From positions 32,872,599-32,936,598 of the forward strand of contig NC_087063.1 of assembly GCF_963678635.1 (NCBI RefSeq): a stretch of DNA of 64,000 nucleotides. Direction: 5' to 3'. Of this stretch, positions 35,369 through 47,739 are shown piece after piece. The notes beneath the pieces are model-generated. The model saw only the letters and a list, made by a program, of their open reading frames with translations. It was not told the DNA's origin and did no database searches. Source of the stretch: Symsagittifera roscoffensis (Eukaryota; Xenacoelomorpha; Acoela; Convolutidae). The position numbers and the translations under genes are program-made. The first letter of the stretch is position 1. The number at the start of each line of letters is the position of its first letter.

Positions 35369-37875
35369 ATGGACGATACCAATACCAACAAATCGTCGAC
35401 GTCGACAATAACTGCAAAAATTGCCTCCAGTAAATTCAGGCTGGCTAGAATTGAAATGAGCCGGTCTATGGAGTTCTTACAGTAATAGATAGAAAGAGGG
35501 ACCCATATTAGTTCTTTGAAGATTTTGGCGCAGAAAACAAGACCGATTAGAACAAATGAAAGTAATAGCAACCGAAGTGTTCGCAAATGTATCTTCGGAA
35601 GACAACGACGACGCTATGGCGATATGTGCATGTCTTTCAAGACAACTTTTAGAGCTAACCCACAACGTCAACACTTTAAGCGAAGACTTAACCAGTTGTT
35701 CTGGTTCTAATACAATAAACGTAAACAAATCGACGCCTGTATCCGGGCGAAACCCCTTCGTCAAGGACATATGCCGAAAATCACTTGACTCAGCCCTCTA
35801 GCAACTGCGTGAACAATTCATCTGATGGAGAGCCAATTAACTTACAGAACGACATGCTACTTCACCAACACTCAAACACAGACGTACCGCAAATATCTTT
35901 GAACCACTCTGCAAACAAATCATTGTCTAGAGAAGAAAGCTTGGAACGAAAAAGGTTTACAGGATATGAACAAACTATTCAACCAACGAATCAACTACTA
36001 CTAACATCAGTACAACAAGCATCGCCAGCCAATTTACATTTGAATCAAAGCCATGATTCGTTTCAGTTTTCAGCTCCAGCAGTCCATGCAAATCTCCACG
36101 AAAAATTTTCATTGGAATCTTCATTTGCTTATTTCAATCGTCAGCAACCAGGAAATGTTATACAAACATCAACTTCAAAGGAAAATAATTTCCATCTAAC
36201 TCATCAGAAAAATTTTGAGCAGTATACATCTCCCCCTACTGTCATACAAGCGAATCGGAACCCGTTTGCTCAAAGTCACTCGGTTGAACAGTTTCAAAGA
36301 ACTTTGGATTTGAACAACCAGGTAGTGGATAGTCATGGGGATAATAAAAAGCACCAGGTAGTGGATAGTCATGGGTATGATAAAAATCAATTAAACATTC
36401 TACATGCACATCATTGTCATGAACCGGTTTTCAACAACCCGATATCAACACACTGCGAACAGAATATAGATGCGCTTAGAGAAAATCATTCAGGATACCT
36501 CATTCATCCTAACTACAACCAAACTCCACCGCAGCTGCTAGTGCAAAGTCATCCATGCAACCAGATAATGGACACCCATGGCAGTAAACGAAGCGAAACA
36601 AACAATATACAGCCACAACATAATTTTGATCAGGTTGTAAATTACCCAATTTCATCAAACAGTGAACAGAATAGAGATGCTTTTAGGGAAAACTATTCCT
36701 TATATACCAATAATGCTAACTACAACCAAACGCGACCCATTCCAACGGTTCAAAACCATCCCTACAACCAGATAACGGATACTCATATTGGTAACAGCTA
36801 CCAAACAAACAATCTACATACACAACATCATCTTGATCAGGCTATAAATAACCCAATTTCATCAAACAGTCAACAAAATAGAGATCCATTTGGAGAAAGT
36901 AATTCAAAATTTTTCAATTATCAGAACTACAACCACGCTCAACCCATTCCAACAATGCACAGCTCTGAAACTTACGCAAGTTTTTTATTTTACCGGGACA
37001 AGAAAAAATTGACTATAAGTTTTCTGTTAAACTTTCTCCAATTAAGCTACCCAACTGCGACGGAGACCCGATGGCTTACCACGACTGGATAAACATGTTC
37101 CAGGCTACAGTTGACAGGAATCATACAATTAGTGACACTCACCGCATGACTTATCTACAGGATTCGGTGTCAGGAAAAGCAAAAGCACTCATCAAAGCGT
37201 ACTCATGTAACCCTGCTTTTTACAAAGCCGCACTGAGACCTTCAAAATCATTTTTGCGACTCAAACTATATTGTAAATGCTTTCATTCAGCAAATTGAAA
37301 CTTGGCCGTCCTCAACTGGTAACAATCGTTCAGTTGTTTCATTTGCATCCTTTTTGAAACAGTTAGTTCGAACCTTCCAAAATTTGGGTTTTCAAGCAGA
37401 CTTGCATTCTACAGCTTTACTCAAACTTATCAAAACTAAAGTTCCTGACAATTTACTTATGAAATGGACCGAATACGCTGTCCGTGAAAATGTTCAAAAC
37501 AACAACGTACAATTGTTTCAGGAGTGGCTTGAAATACAAGCTAAAGTATTGGAAAGATTACAAGGGGAGCACTCGTTTCTGGGGACGTCAGCGGTAAAAG
37601 ATCAGGAACTTAAGACACAAAATCAAACGTCTTTGGGAAGCAAGCAAAACGCTAAATTGGGGTCTGACATCAATACGACAACCAAATTCCAATATCCTTC
37701 CAAAAAGTGCTTCAATTGTTCGCAGGAAAATTTTTTGGCTCATTGCCCCCGCTACCAGAATTTAGCACCAGTTGAGAAATTTAATTTGGTAAAACAGCAT
37801 GAGTTCTCGAAATTGCTCAAGTTCTCGTCATTCAAGGAACAATTGCACTTCAGAGAGACGATGCCAGCAATGTAG
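35369..37875 (+). pseudogene. Gag of the BEL/Pao element
   Basis: The frame from ATG 35369 (MDDTNTNKSSTS..., with KFRLARIEMSRSMEFLQ, as BEL Gag proteins begin) stops at 35483. It resumes in other frames at 35556-35801 and 35785-37092. The long middle piece is Asn/Gln/His-rich and holds three 69-residue repeats. The conserved domain is at about 37010-37270: LPNCDGDPMAYHDWINMF, then DSVSGKAKALIKAYSC, typical of DUF1759. It continues at 37354-37680 (LLKLIKTKVPDNLLMKW). A first zinc knuckle at 37709-37750 (CFNCSQENFLAHC) has Phe where His is expected and one residue too few. A second, RCQQCRGFHHTSLH at 37857-37898, is normal for the group. Gag forms the particle. At least four frameshifts are present. 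Confidence 0.75.
36316..36965 (+). repeat. In-frame 207-base repeats in BEL/Pao gag
   Basis: AACCAGGTAGTGGATAGTCA at 36316 recurs after 36 bases at 36352. Related starts follow at 36559 and 36766, exactly 207 bases apart. The three 69-residue units share NQxxDTH, NNPIS, EQNRDAFREN and NYNQTxPxP. Because both periods are multiples of three, the frame is kept. Confidence 0.85.
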
Positions 37876-40800
37876 AGGGTTCCATCATACTTCACTTCAT
37901 GATCCATCTCGATTTACAAGCATAAACAGTGCATCATATGCAGCAATCGTCTCAGGAAAAAACGAAGATGATAAGGAGTTTACAACCGCAACCTCTAGCA
38001 GATACGGCCAGTCGCATAGCATTGACAAAAACACATACCATCAACAAAAACAAGCGGACAGTGAAATTCATTTTGAAAAAAAGGGAAGGTTTACTGCTTC
38101 AGAGAAAGCAACATTTGAACGGTTACCCAACATTTGGTTCGAACAATTACAGCTGATCCCAGTGTCGTTCGTCAATAATGGTAAAGTGTGTGACACTTAC
38201 GCTTTCATTGACCCTGGCAGCCAATTTACTTTTATGCTTGATCAAATTGCAGACTTCTTGGAAATCTCATCATCAGAAACAGCAAACATCGTTAATTTAG
38301 CACCGTACAAACAAACGGGACAAACGTTTCCAATTCGTAATGTTTATAAAACGCCATTTTTGAATATACCTCCTGCAAATGTTGCTCATCTGAATGAAAT
38401 CTGTCAGGGTTTCAAAGGTTTCAGACACATAAAATTTCCCAATATTGCTGGCGGAAGAATTGGAGCGCTACTTGGCGTTAATACGTTCTCTTATACGTAC
38501 CCCATTCAAGTAATTGAAGGAAATGATTGCCGACCACACGGAATACAAACTCGACTGGGCTGGACAATTGCAGGAGAATATCACCAAACATCTGCTCCCA
38601 CACGGTTGGATAAAGTGCGCAACAGAGAAACTTCGGGATTTGTTTTCCACGTTACAAGAAAGTCAAATGAATCTGTTGAGCAACCATTGGACTACTTAGT
38701 TCAGCAATTCTGGAAAATTGAAGAGACTGGACAAAAAACAACAGAAAAGGAGTTTTATACCGAAAACAATTTGGCGGCAATTCGGATCCTTGAAAACACA
38801 ATATGTCACACGGGAGAAAGGTATGAAATTGGTTTACCGTGGAAGAATGAGACTCAAATGCAGAATAACTACATAGCCCGTAATCAACTAAAATCACTTG
38901 ATCGCCGACTTGCTAAAAACAACGACCTACGAAATTTATACGAAGCAACCCTCGTAAAAGACCTCGAAAAGAAACACGTGCGACCTGTAGAAATGAAAAG
39001 AATAAAACCCTCGCGAACTTGGTATCTACCACATCACCCAGTACAAAACCCAAATAAATCATCAAAAATCAGAAGAGTAGCCAACGCCGCATCTCTTTTT
39101 AAAGGCCAATCACTTAACAACAATCTCCTCACAGGTCCAGATCTACTTGCAAATCTGACAGGGATTCTGCTGCGCTTCCGCAAACATTCTATCGGTCTTC
39201 TTGCCGATATTGAAGGGATGTTTATGCAAGTAAGTATTCGTGAAGAAGATAGGCCAGCCTTGCGTTTTCTCTGGAGCTATAACGGAAAAGTTCATCATTA
39301 TGAATACACGCGGTTAATATTTGGAGCCACAAGTTCCCCATTCTGCGCTATTTATGCATTACAAAAATGCGCTTTGGACAACAAAGACTCGTTTCCTCTG
39401 GCTTATGATGCAATTCTAATCAGTTTTTATATGGATGACTACATTGCCTCAGTACCGACGTTAGGTGAAGCACAATGCGTTTCAAGAGAAACCAGGGATC
39501 TTTAAAACAAGGTGGTTTTCGTCTCACCAAGTTCTTATCTAACAACAAGCTCGCCCTACAACATATTCCTTGCGAAGACCACGACGAGATAAAAACTTCA
39601 ACTCGTGTTCTTGGACAAAACTGGAAAATTGACAGCGATGAGTTTTTTGTTGATCCCCTTCAAAACTTTCCTACTCTAGCTGATAATTATACTCAACGGA
39701 AACTCTTCAGCTTATTGTCGTCTATTTTCGACCCTCTAGGAATTATAGCACCAGTAACAATTGGTTTGAAGGCTCTACTGCAGCAGATTTGGAGGCTAGG
39801 TCTGAAATGGGATAATCAGATACCTAGTGACTATCAACACAAGCTACAGAAGTTCCTGGATTCTTTTCTCAGGATGGAAAGAATAACTTTGCCAAGAATT
39901 TTATTTCCAAATCAAAGCAATAAATCGTGGAGTTTGGAAATACACGCATTTACTGACGCTTCACTCATCGGTATGGCCGCAGTTCTGTTCTTGCGAATGC
40001 ATAAATTAGACGAAACAGTCATTGAATGTAAGTTTTTGATTGGCAAAAGCAAGGTTGCGCCTATTAAACAACTGAGTGTACCAAAACTTGAATTAGAAGC
40101 TGCAACAATTGGAGCACGTCTTTTGTCATTTGCGACCAAAGAACTTCATCTCAACAGAACAGCTGTTTTACATGTCTGGACAGACAATCAGGTAGTACTT
40201 GATTGGATAAAATCAACGAAACAGCAAAAAACATTTGTGGCAAATCGACTGACTGAAATTTCAACAATGAATCATCAAATACAATGGCATCACATTCCAA
40301 CTACTCTGAATCCTGCAGATCACGGTACTCGAGGTCTTGAACCCAGGGAAATTAATGAGAAATGGCTTACACCTCCAGCCTTCTTGAAAAAACCTAAGTA
40401 TCTTTGGCACGATAATACTTTGCCTGCAACAACTGTGGTTGCTGCGGGTTTTCAAAGACAGACCAAACATAAAAAATTGTCTCTAAATGAGCCAATTTTC
40501 GACATTAGACGATTTTCTACCTGGAACAAGCTGATTTTAACTCTTACCACAGTCATGAGTTTCATTTCCAAACAACAAATTAGGATTCTCAACAGAAAAA
40601 CCAATCAAAACCCATCCTCCAGTGATGAAAATGAACAAATTTTATGCAACACCTCAGATGTTGAAAAAGCCAAGCTATACGCAATCAAAATTTGTCAGAC
40701 TCAATCGTTTCCTAATACTATCAAAAAATTAGAAAAAAAAAGCAAAATTGACAATAAAGACAAATTGGTTCAATTGAATCCCTGTTTGGATCAAAAGACA

Positions 40801-41320
40801 GTTCTAAGAGCTCGAGGTCGTCTTGAGTTTGCATCTTGTATGAAAGAAGATGCAAGGTTTCCGATAATATTGGATGCAAAAAATGCAATAACAAAATTGT
40901 ACATTGAACACGCACACCATATTTGTGTACATCAAGGATCAGAGTTTGTCAAATCCTTCATACAGCAACGCTACTACATTATTGGTGTACGACTGGCTCT
41001 ACGCAGTGTGCGTTTTAAATGTTTCATATGCAGACGGTTCGATGCACAAAACCTCCAGCCAAAAATGGCACCCCTACCAAGCTCAAGGTTTCCACGGGAG
41101 AACACTCACTACCCTTTCATCAGCACAGGAGTAGATTTCTTCGGGCCATTCTTCATTCAAAACAGAAGAAAACAGAGAAACACTACGCTATCATCTTTAA
41201 CTGCCTGACAACTAGAGCAGCCCATTTGGAGTCTTGCGCCCAGATTTGAAAAAACGATACCTTCCTTAATGCACTTTCCCGGTTTACAGCCAGAAGAGGG
41301 AGCCCTAAAACAATTTACAG
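37799..41320 (+). pseudogene. Pol of the BEL/Pao element: protease, RT, RNase H, integrase
   Basis: The frame 37799-39505 carries the second zinc knuckle, then the protease (YAFIDPGSQFTFML, with Pro in the usual D-S-G position; then GALLGVNTF and TRLGWTIAG). The RT follows: GLLADIEGMFMQVSI, FGATSSPFCAIYAL and FYMDDYIAS with both catalytic Asp. A one-base shift near 39500 moves it to 39475-41208: RNase H (HAFTDASLIGMAAVLFL, VWTDNQVVLDWIKS, LNPADHGTRG), then the integrase zinc domain (HAHHICVHQG, FKCFICRRF) and STGVDFFGPFFI. Further shifts near 41168 and 41250 precede ALSRFTARRGSPKTIY at the gap. The enzyme set reverse-transcribes and integrates the element. The C-terminal half of integrase and the DUF5641-type tail are not in the sequence. 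Confidence 0.85.
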
Positions 41321-41520
41321 NNNNNNNNNNNNNNNNNNNNNNNNNNNNNNNNNNNNNNNNNNNNNNNNNNNNNNNNNNNNNNNNNNNNNNNNNNNNNNNN
41401 NNNNNNNNNNNNNNNNNNNNNNNNNNNNNNNNNNNNNNNNNNNNNNNNNNNNNNNNNNNNNNNNNNNNNNNNNNNNNNNNNNNNNNNNNNNNNNNNNNNN
41501 NNNNNNNNNNNNNNNNNNNN
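41321..41520. other. Assembly gap (200 N)
   Basis: Exactly 200 undetermined bases. The left side is BEL/Pao integrase in mid-domain and the right side is satellite, so the true distance is unknown and at least the rest of pol and an LTR are missing. Confidence 0.99.
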
Positions 41521-43080
41521 TTACACTTGGGAGTACGCTCACAGTACCCAACTACAGCGTTGGGAATTTCAAATTTTGAGAAACTTCAAAAAAAAACTTG
41601 AAAAACTTCATATCTCAAAAACACAAACACTTGAGCAGTCACATTTGCAGGCCAGATTCGGAACCTCTGAGAGTACTCTGCCAGCCCCCAACTTCAGGGT
41701 TAGGAATTTCAAATATAAAAAAAAAAAAATTTAAGTTTTCTGTAAAATTTTTTGATAAAACGATAAAAAATACTCATATCTGAAAGATACACAAAATGAG
41801 CACCTAAATTTGGAGGCAAGAATTCCAAACCCTGGGAGTACTTCGACAGACCCCAACTACTGGGTTGAGAGCTTCAAAATTTGAAGGAAAAACTTTTTCT
41901 GAATTTTTTTGAAAAAAAAAATCACAAAAAACGTCATATCTCAAAAACTACAGGGATTTGTACAGCCATATTTGGAGGCAAAATTTGCAACTCCTGGAAG
42001 TACAATGGAAAAGCCTCAATAAAGAAAAGTAAGCTTCAAATTTTTTAAAATTATTAAAAACAATTCTTTGAACAATTAAAAAATACATAACAAACTTCAC
42101 ATCTCGGAAACTCAGAGTATTTGAACAGTCGCATTTGAACGCAAGATTTGCAACTTGCAGCTCGTGAGAGCACCTTCGCAGTACGAAACTACAAGGTTGA
42201 GAAATTCAAAATTTTTAAAATCTAAGTTTTCTGAAAAATTAAAACGAAATCACGTCACATTTCGAAAACTACCGAGGAACTGAGCAGTCATATTTGGAGG
42301 AAAATTTCGAAATTCCTGAGACCCGGAGAGAGTACTCGGACAGTCCCACTATAAAAAGGACATTTCAAATTTGAAAAATAAATAAATTTATGTTTTCTTG
42401 AAATTTTTTTGAAAAAATCCTAAAAAACATCATATCTCAAAAACTATCAGGATTTGAACAGTCTCATTCAGAGGCAAAAATCGCAAACCCGGAGGATAAC
42501 CTGAGAGCTTCAAACTACAGGATAGATATCAACAAATTTTTTGAATTTTTTTCAATCTAAATTTTTTGAAAATTTTTGAAAAAAATCATAAAGGAAAGTC
42601 ATATCTCGAAAACTAAAAGGAGATTTGTAGGCAAGATTCGCAATTCCTGAGAACCGGAGAGTTCTCTGACAGTCTCACTATAAAAAGGGCATTCCAAATT
42701 TTGAAGAAAAAAAATAAATTTTTGTTTTCTTGAAAATTTTTTGAAAAATTCCTAAAAAACGTCATATCTCAAAAACTATAGTGATTCATAGGCAAAATTC
42801 GCCCTCAGAGCTTCCAACTACAGGATAGAGATCTTCAAATTTTTTGAATATTTTTCAATCTAAGTTTTTTGAAAAAATCATAAAAAAACGTCATATCTCG
42901 AAAACTTAAAGGATTTGAGAAGTTAGATTTGGAGGCAAGATTCGCAATCCCTGGGAGTGCCCTGACAGAACCCAACTACAAGCTAAAAACTCGTAAGCTA
43001 AAAGGATTTAGTTAATCAAATATGAAGGCCAAATTCGCAACGCCTAGGGAATCCTTATAGCAGCCCACCATTGGGTCGCT
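41521..43080 (+). repeat. Degenerate satellite array, period about 165 bases
   Basis: The anchor CATATCTC(A/G)AAAACT recurs at about 41609, 41775, 41935, 42098, 42257, 42430, 42600, 42763 and 42892. Most intervals are 159-173 bases and the last is 129. Each unit goes on with GGATTTGAGCAGTCATATTT, GGAGGCAAGATTCGCAA, CCTGAGAGTACCCTGACAG, CCCAACTACAGGGTTG and an AT-rich half with TTTTTTGAAAA. Units differ from each other by perhaps 20-30%, so the array is old. Confidence 0.85.
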
Positions 43081-43310
43081 AATTTCAAAATTGACGAAAT
43101 AATCTTTAACATCAAACTTGAAAATCGAAAAAAAAATCTTAACCATTGCAAGGTACGATATAACTTAAACGTGAAAAAATTCGTTCGTTAAACTTGCAAA
43201 AATAATACGTCGAAAAGCTTAAACATGGCGAGATAGTGAAGCCCGCATTTAAATATATAATAGATGACATTTAATCACAGACATTCATGTCGGGGAAAAT
43301 TTGGGTACCT
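43080..43310 (+). repeat. Satellite-flanking repeat, also present at 55140-55320
   Basis: ACGATATAACTTAAACGTG, then TTCGTTCGTTAAACTTGC, AAAAATAATACGTCGAAAA and AGCCCGCATTTAAATATATA align in order with 55177-55290. This block follows the satellite in both places, so array and flank form one composite repeat. Confidence 0.75.
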
Positions 43311-44100
43311 ATGAATGAATATGCGAAAAAGCAGACAACACTGCTCGGATATCAGGGGGCAAATCTAGTGAGGATACTTCACCTATCAAAATTACCAAAA
43401 AGCAGAGCAAATCTACGCAAAAATTGATGATTAATGGAGGGAATCCAACCAGGGAAGTCCCGCTGAATGTTACGACTGGCCTAAACAGGTATCAAATAGT
43501 TGACGGCAAAAAATATTTTTAAAAACCATAGATTTTGGACATCAAACATCAAGTGTAAAAATTTGGATCTCTTTGACTATTTCCTTCTTGCAAGGGAGGA
43601 GGGAGAGATTCGTTACTAGGTACAAAATTCACATATAATTAACCATTGAAATAATTCTTTATAGGGGTGACAATTCGTTACTAGGTACCCTAAGGGGGGG
43701 GGGGGGGGTGATAGTTAAAGAGCTCTAAAATTTGAGTAATACGAAATTAACACGATCAATTAGCTTGCCTCAATTCAATTTGGACCGATTCAGTACTGCG
43801 GAATATTTTGTCACGCACAAACAAGACTGCTCGTAGATCAGGGCAAAGCCCTGAATATTTCGACTGCCCCTTGATCCATATCGAAGTTTTTGGGATAAGA
43901 ACTGAGGTATATATTTTGGACAATATCAAAGATCAAGTGTGAAAAATTGAGTCGTGCGAAAAAAATATGACCGACTAGCTAGCCTCGATTCAATTTAGAA
44001 CAATTTTAATGTGCGGGATAATTCGCCACGCATAAATAATTTGCATTACGTTTTCAGCATTATGAAAAAAATCTTCAAAGCGCGCATAAAATCTGTCTAG
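43310..44100. other. Non-coding repeats with a G homopolymer
   Basis: No gene is recognised. ATTCGTTACTAGGTAC occurs twice (43613 and 43674). A run of 15 G lies at 43694-43708. Two loosely similar blocks (ATTTTGGACATCAAACATC near 43530 and ATTTTGGACAATATCAAAG near 43913, each followed by ATCAAGTGTGAAAAATT-like words) suggest a further degenerate duplication. Confidence 0.45.
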
Positions 44101-44102
44101 AT

Positions 44103-44620
44103 CATGGCCAAATCGCCAATTTTCAAATTCCCAAAACTTTGAAAAAATGATCGGAGGTAAAATTTATTTTTAAATTTGATTACAGGGAGTCGATACCTTC
44201 AATGGGGCATAATTTTTTTGTTAAAAACTTTTCGATCGCCGAAAATTGGCTGAATAAAAAAACCACATAAAGCATAAATATTCCGTTTTCTTCAAAGTCG
44301 GAACAATAAACCGCGTAAGGCTTTCAGGATCATTAATTAAATCTTTACAATGCACTTAAATTGCTCCAGAGCATATCCGAATTGGTAATTCTCAAATTCC
44401 CAAAACATTACAAAAAATAATCAAAGGTGAAACTGTTTTTTTTTTACAGTTGAACTCGGGGATTCGATATCTTTAAGGTGTATAAAAACATTTTGATAAA
44501 AACTGATAATTCTATCGCCAAAATTTGACAGCAAAAAACCATATAAGCATAAAGATTCCGCATTTCTTCGGAAGTCGGGAACAATAATACCCACAAATCT
44601 TTCCAAGACAATTCTGTGCC
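44103..44620 (+). repeat. Two tandem units of about 260 bases
   Basis: TTTTCAAATTCCCAAAAC at 44135 and TTCTCAAATTCCCAAAAC at 44390 start parallel blocks. Both continue with ATC(A/G)(A/G)AGGT, GG(G/A)AGTCGATA-like words, ATTTTGATAAAAACTT-like words, ACCATATAAAGCATAAA and ATTCCG with TTCTTC and AAGTCGG. The two are clearly related but divergent. Confidence 0.7.
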
Positions 44621-44649
44621 GATAACAAGATCTTGCTGTGAATTGCCGA

Positions 44650-47600
44650 GACAAGAATCTAACACTACCAACAAAAATTTTTCAAAAAACCCTCAAATGC
44701 CAACTGGTACTGCCAACCAGAGTAATTCGATAAATGTTTATACTGCAAAACAGTAAAAGATCGATCTTTTTTTGGTTGATTCAACAGGTGCAAGCCATTG
44801 GATGTTTATTCCCACAGCTCGTTAAATCAAAATCATTCCGCATCGACGTGGAGCTGCACGTTGTTAACAAAGCAATATGCAGTAAAAACTAAATCTGAGA
44901 AAATCGACGATACACAACATAAAGCATTGAAACAGAAAAAATTAGGAATCGAACTTGAAATCTTGCCCCTTCAACGGTAAACTCATTTGCACCGGACTAC
45001 TGACACCATACAAATTGATACTTTAAAACATAGGTTCGTTCACTCATGCTGACTAATAAATAACAGTCATCAATAAACACGATTTAATTAAAGGATATAG
45101 CTCAACAGCGTAACAAAAAAAAGTTACGGTTGAAAAACAATACTCGGGTTGGATATTCTGTCTCCAAATAGCACAATAATAATTTGGAGATGAAAAACCT
45201 CGCGTTCTCGCTTCTGCAGCTGCTTGGAAACTAGCCACCGATAAAGCAGCTACAGATGCTTTTTAAAATGCCGATGCTAAGCATTGAAGCAAAATTGACA
45301 CCAAAAAGGACACATTTATTCGCCAGTTTGGTTGGAAAAAAGTAGAGTTCGTATTATGACACTATGCTCAAAGCTGGCTAGTGTAAACACAACATTGTAT
45401 GTAGGGGGCTGCAATAGTGGGGAACTCAAATTGAGCTAGTTTTCCATATTAAAACAAAGAAGTTGTCATCTAAAAAGCGAGAAACACTTCGGTAACATTT
45501 ATTATGAAGTAACTTTTACAGTTTACAACGCTAAGTTTACCTTGAATAACGTTGTGTGTAACAATGAGTCATCTATTCAATACCCGACTCTATCCTCTAG
45601 GCCAATGCCTTTTCACAAAATCAATTCGCTCAGCTAACAATAAAAGGCAGAACAGAACTGTGCTTGAGCGGCATTGATCTTACTGTTTCATATCTCAAGG
45701 ATATTTTTGATTATACTCACCCTATTTGATGAAAAATCAAAACTTTATAACAAAATTGAATGAATACATATTAAAAAGGCAAGAGAGTAACTTACGACTA
45801 GCGAAAACGAAGCAATTCACTTGATTAAGCCTCAAACTGATTCTGTTCTCTGCTTTACTTTTCATTTTCTCCACTTAAATTCAAAAACATGAGGCCAAAT
45901 GATTTTATTGTGTTTTTTTCTGCTAAGTTGTTTCAATGCTCGTGATATCAGTCCTGCACATCTACCTTAACTTAGTCCAAATTGTTATTATACATTTAAT
46001 ATTTCATCTGTTTTTTTTATTAGTTGGGGGGTATAATTAATTTCATTTTTCAATGACAAACATAGTTTTGCTCAATTGAGAATATAATTAGTGTTAAAAG
46101 AGGCCTGTTAACCTCGTAAGCACAACCAAAAAATTGCAAAAAAGTAGCTTAAAGGGGTCAAAAAAACGGAAAAAAATGAAATTAATTAAAAAAAAGATCT
46201 GCTATGGGTGATATGTTACAATAAGTTGTAATTTTGAGTAATGAATTATAGTCAGAACTACAATGCATAATATAGTAATTTCCTTTTTAATCAATTGTAC
46301 TACTACTACTAAGATAGTTTTTGTAAATACTGCAAACTGAAATTCTATTCGAAAATTCAAATTTTACACTTTTGCCAAAAAACTTGGTTTTTGAAATAAA
46401 TAATGAATAATGTGCGAAGTATAACAAAAAGAGATCCATCAATTATAATTGTACATACCATCTATTGTTATACATCATTGAAAGCAATGGATGGAAAGCA
46501 CTACAAAATGGGTAAATATGCCAAGAAAACATCAACGTTTTTTTATCAATCAGCCACTGCGAATTAACGTTTGTCTATTACAAAATCTGAATAACAGAGC
46601 AAAACTCATGATAACTATGTAGATTTAAAGGTCAAAACAATTAAGTGTTTGAAATTTTCAGTACGAGATATTTCTTTGATTTCATTTTTTGCGCGTTTTT
46701 TGTTAAACAGGACACTATCCAGCAGAAAAAAATTTAGATGGTCAAAATAATTCTAACGAAAATTGTTTTTTTTTTTCATAATTCTCAACTAAGAGCATAT
46801 TCTACATAGAAACTGAGGCGAAGCAATAAAAAACATAATCAGTCGGAAAAAAAAGAAAGATGTTGAAAAAAGTAGGTCGACCAAAACTTTTACCAAACTT
46901 TTCCTAGTCCGATTTGAACTCGGGACCTAACAAGGTACCACCACGAGTCCAGACGATTCCTGTAAACTAAATTATTTACTGAAAAAAGTCTAGTACTTCG
47001 TTGCTGCACCAATTGATTTAAGTAAACATGTTACTTTTTTAAAATTACATTATTTTTTCAATTTATCATTTGCAAAATAAAAACCTTGGAAAACATGTCT
47101 TTTCTAATTTCAAGAAGTTTTTCAAGATGACACAACCAAAGTTTGCTAAGTATAAAAGATTTTCAAATTTCAAAAACTTCTTTTACGGTCACTTCTCTGA
47201 TGAACTGTTTGAAGAGCTGGATCATTAGGTACTTTTTTCATTACCGGTCTGCACAAAAATCTCGGTCTGCAGATTTTTACCTAAATTATTCAACATTGAC
47301 TTAATAAAATTATAAATTTTTTCAGAATTTCCTTTATATCATAGTAGTCGGAGCAATATGTGCTACTTATACAGCAACCGGCTATCCTCATTTAAAAGTT
47401 GACATTTATACACCAGACCAAAGTTATCACAAATTGTACCATATTTATCATAAAAACATGCCATAGTTATCACAAAGGTGAGGCAAAAAGTTGCTCACAA
47501 AGACAAGCGACAAAAAGTTGCTCCTAGCACGCAAAAATTGAAATACAAAAAATTCATAATTAACCTTGAAAATGCTGCTATGAACCGCAATTTAAATATC

Positions 47601-47700
47601 GTTCTTGAGATAACTGGTCGCATGGCCTCAAAACTGCGCTATGGTCAGCTCAAAGTATGCAATCTAGCCACAAAGAAAACAGCTACAAATGGCCACAACC
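44650..47700. other. Non-coding AT-rich region
   Basis: No gene is recognised. A block near 45230-45330 (AAGCAGCTAC, TTGACACCAAAAAGGACACA) resembles blocks at 48240-48300, 56620-56700, 59060-59130 and 60520-60600, so it contains part of the interspersed repeat linked to the tRNA-like sequences. A tRNA-like stretch lies at 46905-46970. Confidence 0.4.
46905..46970 (-). repeat. tRNA-derived repeat, copy 1
   Basis: Read on the minus strand: GTCTGGACTCGTGGTGG, then CCTTGTTAGGTCCC, then GAGTTCAAATCGG, which resembles a Pol III B box and T arm. It aligns with the copies at 58980 and 60420 apart from a short insertion. It cannot fold as a complete tRNA. Confidence 0.45.
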
Positions 47701-47739
47701 ATGTCACAACACAAAAAAAAGCCAACATACAGTGAGAAA

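Larger units (their letters stand above)
35369..41320 (+). mobile_element. BEL/Pao LTR retrotransposon, frameshifted, 3' part lost in the gap
   Basis: Gag with the BEL-type DUF1759-like domain, zinc knuckles, protease, RT (LLADIEGMFMQV, then YMDDY), RNase H and integrase follow in BEL/Pao order. The integrase stops at the run of N starting at 41321. Flanking LTRs are not seen: the 3' one is missing and the 5' one cannot be delimited. Several single-base frameshifts and stops show the copy is inactive, or that the assembly has errors here. Confidence 0.85.

Noticed and set aside
43694..43708. Run of 15 G as a biological signal
   Set aside because: Seen in the sequence, but homopolymers of this length in draft assemblies are often unreliable and nothing around it suggests a function.
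47478..47735. 85-codon Lys-rich frame
   Set aside because: Low-complexity and embedded next to repeat C; no domain or splice evidence.
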